Part shown: positions 3,795 through 5,926 of the stretch, piece after piece
Layout of the letters: the number at the start of each line of letters is the position of its first letter
How positions within the stretch are numbered: the first letter of the stretch is position 1
NCBI GenBank assembly: GCA_007128245.1
Contig: SKXU01000088.1
Coordinates: forward strand, 1-5,926
From: Candidatus Woesearchaeota archaeon
GTDB lineage: Archaea > Nanobdellota > Nanobdellia > Woesearchaeales > SKIA01
Length of the DNA stretch: 5,926 nt
Reading direction: 5' to 3'
Notes under the pieces: generated by a model
What the model saw: the letters and a program-made list of their open reading frames with translations, nothing else
Database searches by the model: none
Told to the model about the DNA's origin: nothing
Position numbers and translations under genes: made by a program

Positions 3795-5282
3795 ATGGCA
3801 GATGACAAACGACTCAAAACCCTCGCACCGTTCCTACAAGTACAAGGATTCGTGTGGGGGCCTGAGCCAGAGATATACGGAGGCCTCGCAGGGTTTTATA
3901 CGTACGGGCCAAACGGAACACTCCTCAAAAGACGTATTGAAAAACGAATACGAGATGTCTTTGCCAAACACGAATTCTTCGAAGTAGAAACTCCTACAGT
4001 GCTGCCTAAGCCCGTCTGGGAGGCATCAGGACACCTCGGAGGATTCACTGACCCGCTGATTAAAGACGCGAAAGGAAACGTCTATCGAGCAGATCATTTA
4101 CTCGAAGAATATTATGAAAAACATAATATTACAGAACCTGTGCCGCTAAAAGCTGATGAGCTCTCAAAAGCCTTGAAATCCTACGATATCAAGAGCCCCG
4201 CAGGAGAAGTTCTTGTGGGAGGCGTTATCGAGCACAACTTGATGATGCGAACCACAATAGGAACTGAGCATGAGGCGTACAACAGACCAGAAACAGCTAC
4301 TGCCACGTATCTGCCGTTCTTACGGTATGCAGAACATTTTCGAAAAAAACTTCCCTTTGGTGTCTTCCAAATAGGAAAAGCATACCGAAACGAGATCAGT
4401 CCACGACAACACCTTGTGCGGATGAGAGAGTTTACGCAAGCAGAAGCACAACTCTTTATCGACCCAGCAAAAAAAGACGGTCACAGAGGATATGAAGAAA
4501 AAAAAGACGTGACGCTTCCTGTACTCTCGTGGAAGGCGCAAGAGCAAGGAAAACCCTTTTCCTTCATGAAACTCTCAGAACTACGAGAACAACACCTCGG
4601 ATCAGATGTATATGCATATGGACTCGCTCTTGCATACGAACTGTTCCTCTCCTTTGGTATTCCATCAAGCAGCATGCGCGTGCGACAACACGGTCCGGAT
4701 GAGAAAGCGTTCTACGCAGCTGATGCGTGGGATGTAGAAGTAAACCTGCCAACGTTTGGCTGGACGGAAATGTGCGGCGTGCACGACAGAACAGACTACG
4801 ACCTCACACAACACGCAAAGCACTCAGGAAAAGACCAAACAGTATTTGTTGAAGAACACGGAGCACACATCACACCACACGTGCTCGAAATCGCATTCGG
4901 AGTGGACAGACCAGTATACGCACTTCTCGACTTGTTTTACGACGAAAAAGACGAAGCAGAAGGAAAAACCACGCTGAAACTTCCGTACGCACTAGCGCCC
5001 GTACACGTTGCAGTCTTGCCATTAGTTAAGAAACTCTCCGAGCCTGCGCAAAACATCTACCAAACATTACTGAGCACAGGAATCACTGTGGTCTATGATG
5101 AAAGCGGAGCCATCGGAAAAAGATATTTGCGCGCATCAACTATTGGTACGCCGTACTGTGTTACTGTAGATTATGATACGCTAGAGGACAATGCAGTTAC
5201 TGTACGCGACCGAGACACAGAAGCTCAAGAGCGCGTGCCAGTAGCAGAACTTGTTGCATATATACAGAATAAACTGGGCTGA
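3795..5282 (+). CDS. glyS: Glycyl-tRNA synthetase, class II, archaeal/eukaryotic type
   Basis: 495 residues, cytoplasmic. It charges tRNA-Gly with glycine using ATP. Seen: the N-terminal E26-I-Y-G-G-L-A-G-F-Y and a V74-W-E-A-S-G-H stretch, R164-P-E-T, motif 2 region Q192-I-G-K-A-Y-R198-N-E-I-S-P-R204 followed by R211-E-F-T-Q-A-E, and motif 3 I366-A-F-G-V-D-R372. From about 395 comes the class IIa anticodon-binding domain, with G441-K-R-Y, I450-G-T-P-Y-C-V-T-V and D461-T-L-E-D-N. These identify the alpha2-type enzyme, not the bacterial alpha2-beta2 form. Archaeal enzymes are often near 570 residues, so this one is short, close to the Thermus form (about 506). A Cys-rich segment often present before the Y97-R-A-D-H stretch is absent (only K90-D-A-K-G-N-V precedes it), and the usual R-P-E-T-A-Q-G-I-F is R-P-E-T-A-T-A-T-Y. 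TATA spacing supports the ATG. Confidence 0.97.
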   Translation: MADDKRLKTLAPFLQVQGFVWGPEPEIYGGLAGFYTYGPNGTLLKRRIEKRIRDVFAKHEFFEVETPTVLPKPVWEASGHLGGFTDPLIKDAKGNVYRADHLLEEYYEKHNITEPVPLKADELSKALKSYDIKSPAGEVLVGGVIEHNLMMRTTIGTEHEAYNRPETATATYLPFLRYAEHFRKKLPFGVFQIGKAYRNEISPRQHLVRMREFTQAEAQLFIDPAKKDGHRGYEEKKDVTLPVLSWKAQEQGKPFSFMKLSELREQHLGSDVYAYGLALAYELFLSFGIPSSSMRVRQHGPDEKAFYAADAWDVEVNLPTFGWTEMCGVHDRTDYDLTQHAKHSGKDQTVFVEEHGAHITPHVLEIAFGVDRPVYALLDLFYDEKDEAEGKTTLKLPYALAPVHVAVLPLVKKLSEPAQNIYQTLLSTGITVVYDESGAIGKRYLRASTIGTPYCVTVDYDTLEDNAVTVRDRDTEAQERVPVAELVAYIQNKLG

Positions 5283-5290
5283 GCGAAACC

Positions 5291-5300
5291 ATTTTAAACT
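5291..5300 (+). promoter_or_regulatory. TATA-like box for the small membrane protein
   Basis: ATTTTAAACT is centred about 26 nt before the ATG at 5321, again at leaderless spacing. It suggests this gene has its own promoter although it lies only 38 bp after the synthetase stop. Confidence 0.5.
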
Positions 5301-5309
5301 CGTACATTG

Positions 5310-5317
5310 CTTTTTGT
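5310..5317 (+). terminator. Possible oligo-T terminator after glycyl-tRNA synthetase
   Basis: Five T in a row (5311-5315) lie about 30 nt after the synthetase stop and could end its transcript. The run also lies between the TATA box and start codon of the next gene, so the call is weak. Confidence 0.25.
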
Positions 5318-5320
5318 CTC

Positions 5321-5725
5321 ATGAGAGGTGGACGACCGTTAGGGGGATGGCTGTTAGTCTTTTTAGTGTACTTAACTGTATACTCAGGATTTCACTTACT
5401 GACAACATTTGTGCGGTTCCTTTTTGACCTTACCGTCTATCCTGCGTTAATTGCAGTGATCATCGGATTATTTTCATTACTTCCCCTTGTGTTCGTAGGC
5501 CTTGTTGTGTACGGTATTGTAGCAAGAAAGACGTGGGCAGTAGCTTTTACAGAGCTGTATTTGTATTTTTCAATCATTATTTTCGTGTTAGGAGTGTTCC
5601 TTGTTCCTGAATCAGCCCTGATATTTGGATTCTTCACCTTGGCCACAGTAGTGTGGCTTGAGTACTTCCGTCTGAGTGAACGAGTAGAGAAAACATTTTC
5701 TAAATCGCCGCAATTAGAGGCGTAA
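5321..5725 (+). CDS. Small four-helix membrane protein, weakly DUF2569-like
   Basis: 134 residues. Seen: a short basic N-terminus (R2, R5) and G8-G-W-L-L leading into TM1 (about 9-30). TM2 is at about 40-66, a basic turn A68-R-K-T precedes TM3 (about 73-94), and TM4 (about 98-115) is followed by a charged, mostly hydrophilic tail. An opening G-G-W-L and about 130-150 residues with four membrane segments recall DUF2569 proteins, a family without a settled function, but the resemblance is by eye only. No catalytic or binding motif is visible. The frame is unbroken, and start-codon spacing to the TATA-like box supports it as a real gene. Its position between glycyl-tRNA synthetase and the OB-fold protein gives no clear functional hint. 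Confidence 0.75.
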   Translation: MRGGRPLGGWLLVFLVYLTVYSGFHLLTTFVRFLFDLTVYPALIAVIIGLFSLLPLVFVGLVVYGIVARKTWAVAFTELYLYFSIIIFVLGVFLVPESALIFGFFTLATVVWLEYFRLSERVEKTFSKSPQLEA

Positions 5726-5739
5726 GGGCACACAACAGA

Positions 5740-5746
5740 TATAAAG
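5740..5746 (+). promoter_or_regulatory. TATA box and weak Shine-Dalgarno for the OB-fold gene
   Basis: TATAAAG at 5740-5746 is about 37 nt before the GTG at 5780, about 11 nt farther than at the other genes here, so a short leader of about 10-12 nt is expected. That leader may begin near GGTG (5768-5771), a weak Shine-Dalgarno match 8 nt before the GTG. This is the one gene in the window that may not be leaderless. Confidence 0.45.
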
Positions 5747-5767
5747 AAGGCTTCATACATCTTCTTT
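5743..5767. repeat. Inverted repeat overlapping the OB-fold gene promoter
   Basis: AAAGAAG (5743-5749) and CTTCTTT (5761-5767) are perfect 7-bp inverted arms around an 11-bp loop. The left arm overlaps the TATA box and the right arm ends near the expected transcription start, so this could be an operator. In read-through RNA from the upstream gene it could form a hairpin, but no T-run follows. Chance is possible. Confidence 0.3.
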
Positions 5768-5779
5768 GGTGTTTATCAC

Positions 5780-5926
5780 GTGCAAAAAATTAGTGAATTA
5801 AAAGCAAAGCAAGGTAGCGTAGAAGTTGAAGGAAAAATACTCGAAGTAAGTCCAGCCCGAGAATTTCAGAAATTTGGTCGACCAGGAAAAGTCGCGAACG
5901 CAATCCTTGAAGACGACTCAGGAAAA
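5780..5926 (+). CDS. RPA/SSB-like OB-fold single-stranded-DNA-binding protein, N-terminal 49 residues (runs off the right edge)
   Basis: Frame open from GTG at 5780 to the edge, exactly 49 codons. Seen: I4-S-E-L, then V14-E-V-E-G-K-I-L-E-V as the first strands of an OB fold, followed by R27-E-F-Q-K-F-G-R34 and V38-A-N-A-I-L-E-D-D-S-G-K. This order (S-E-L, V-E-V-E-G, R-E-F, F-G-R-x-G-K-V, L-x-D-x-S-G) is typical of archaeal replication protein A and related ssDNA-binding proteins, which coat single strands during replication and repair. The C-terminal part is outside the window, so the number of OB folds and any zinc finger are unknown. A tRNA- or RNA-binding OB protein is the main alternative. 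No ATG exists in frame upstream, so GTG is the best start, helped by a GGTG 8 nt ahead. Confidence 0.8.
   Translation, partial: MQKISELKAKQGSVEVEGKILEVSPAREFQKFGRPGKVANAILEDDSGK

Noticed and set aside
4756..4977. 73-codon plus-strand frame inside glyS
   Set aside because: Thr/Lys/His-rich shadow frame inside a strongly conserved synthetase gene.

Overview
The window looks archaeal. It holds a class II glycyl-tRNA synthetase of the archaeal/eukaryotic type and the start of an RPA-like single-stranded-DNA-binding protein. TATA-like boxes sit about 24-27 nt upstream of start codons, which is the geometry of leaderless archaeal transcripts. The synthetase is compact (495 aa), genes are tightly packed with overlapping ends, and many products are small. 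This would fit a DPANN-like or other uncultured archaeon, but the taxon is inference only.

Layout: a partial C5-cytosine DNA methyltransferase runs off the left edge (minus, 1-201) and is AT-richer than its neighbours. A DoxX-type membrane protein (minus, 286-645) lies divergent to a CaCA-superfamily cation/Ca2+ exchanger whose second alpha repeat resembles eukaryotic NCKX (plus, 722-1675). The exchanger's end overlaps, tail to tail, a membrane-anchored winged-helix regulator (minus, 1651-2139). That regulator is divergent from a His/Met-rich DUF305 lipoprotein (plus, 2192-2725), and the two appear to share one central, nearly symmetric TATA box. A HEPN/nucleotidyltransferase pair follows on the minus strand (2722-3674) with an ATGA overlap. 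The plus strand then carries glycyl-tRNA synthetase (3795-5282), a four-helix membrane protein (5321-5725), and the first 49 codons of an RPA/SSB-like OB-fold protein (5780 to the right edge).

Three themes stand out. The regulator/DUF305 pair may be a compact one-component metal (perhaps copper) stress system, with a His-rich extracytoplasmic loop on the sensor and a His/Met-rich periplasm-facing partner. The HEPN-MNT pair has the layout of a toxin-antitoxin module but carries substitutions at expected key residues, and AT-rich palindromic repeats fill the region between it and the synthetase. The exchanger has Asn where the K+-binding Asp of NCKX is expected. Almost every start codon in the window can be chosen from TATA-box spacing alone. 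No tRNA, rRNA, CRISPR array or insertion sequence was seen.
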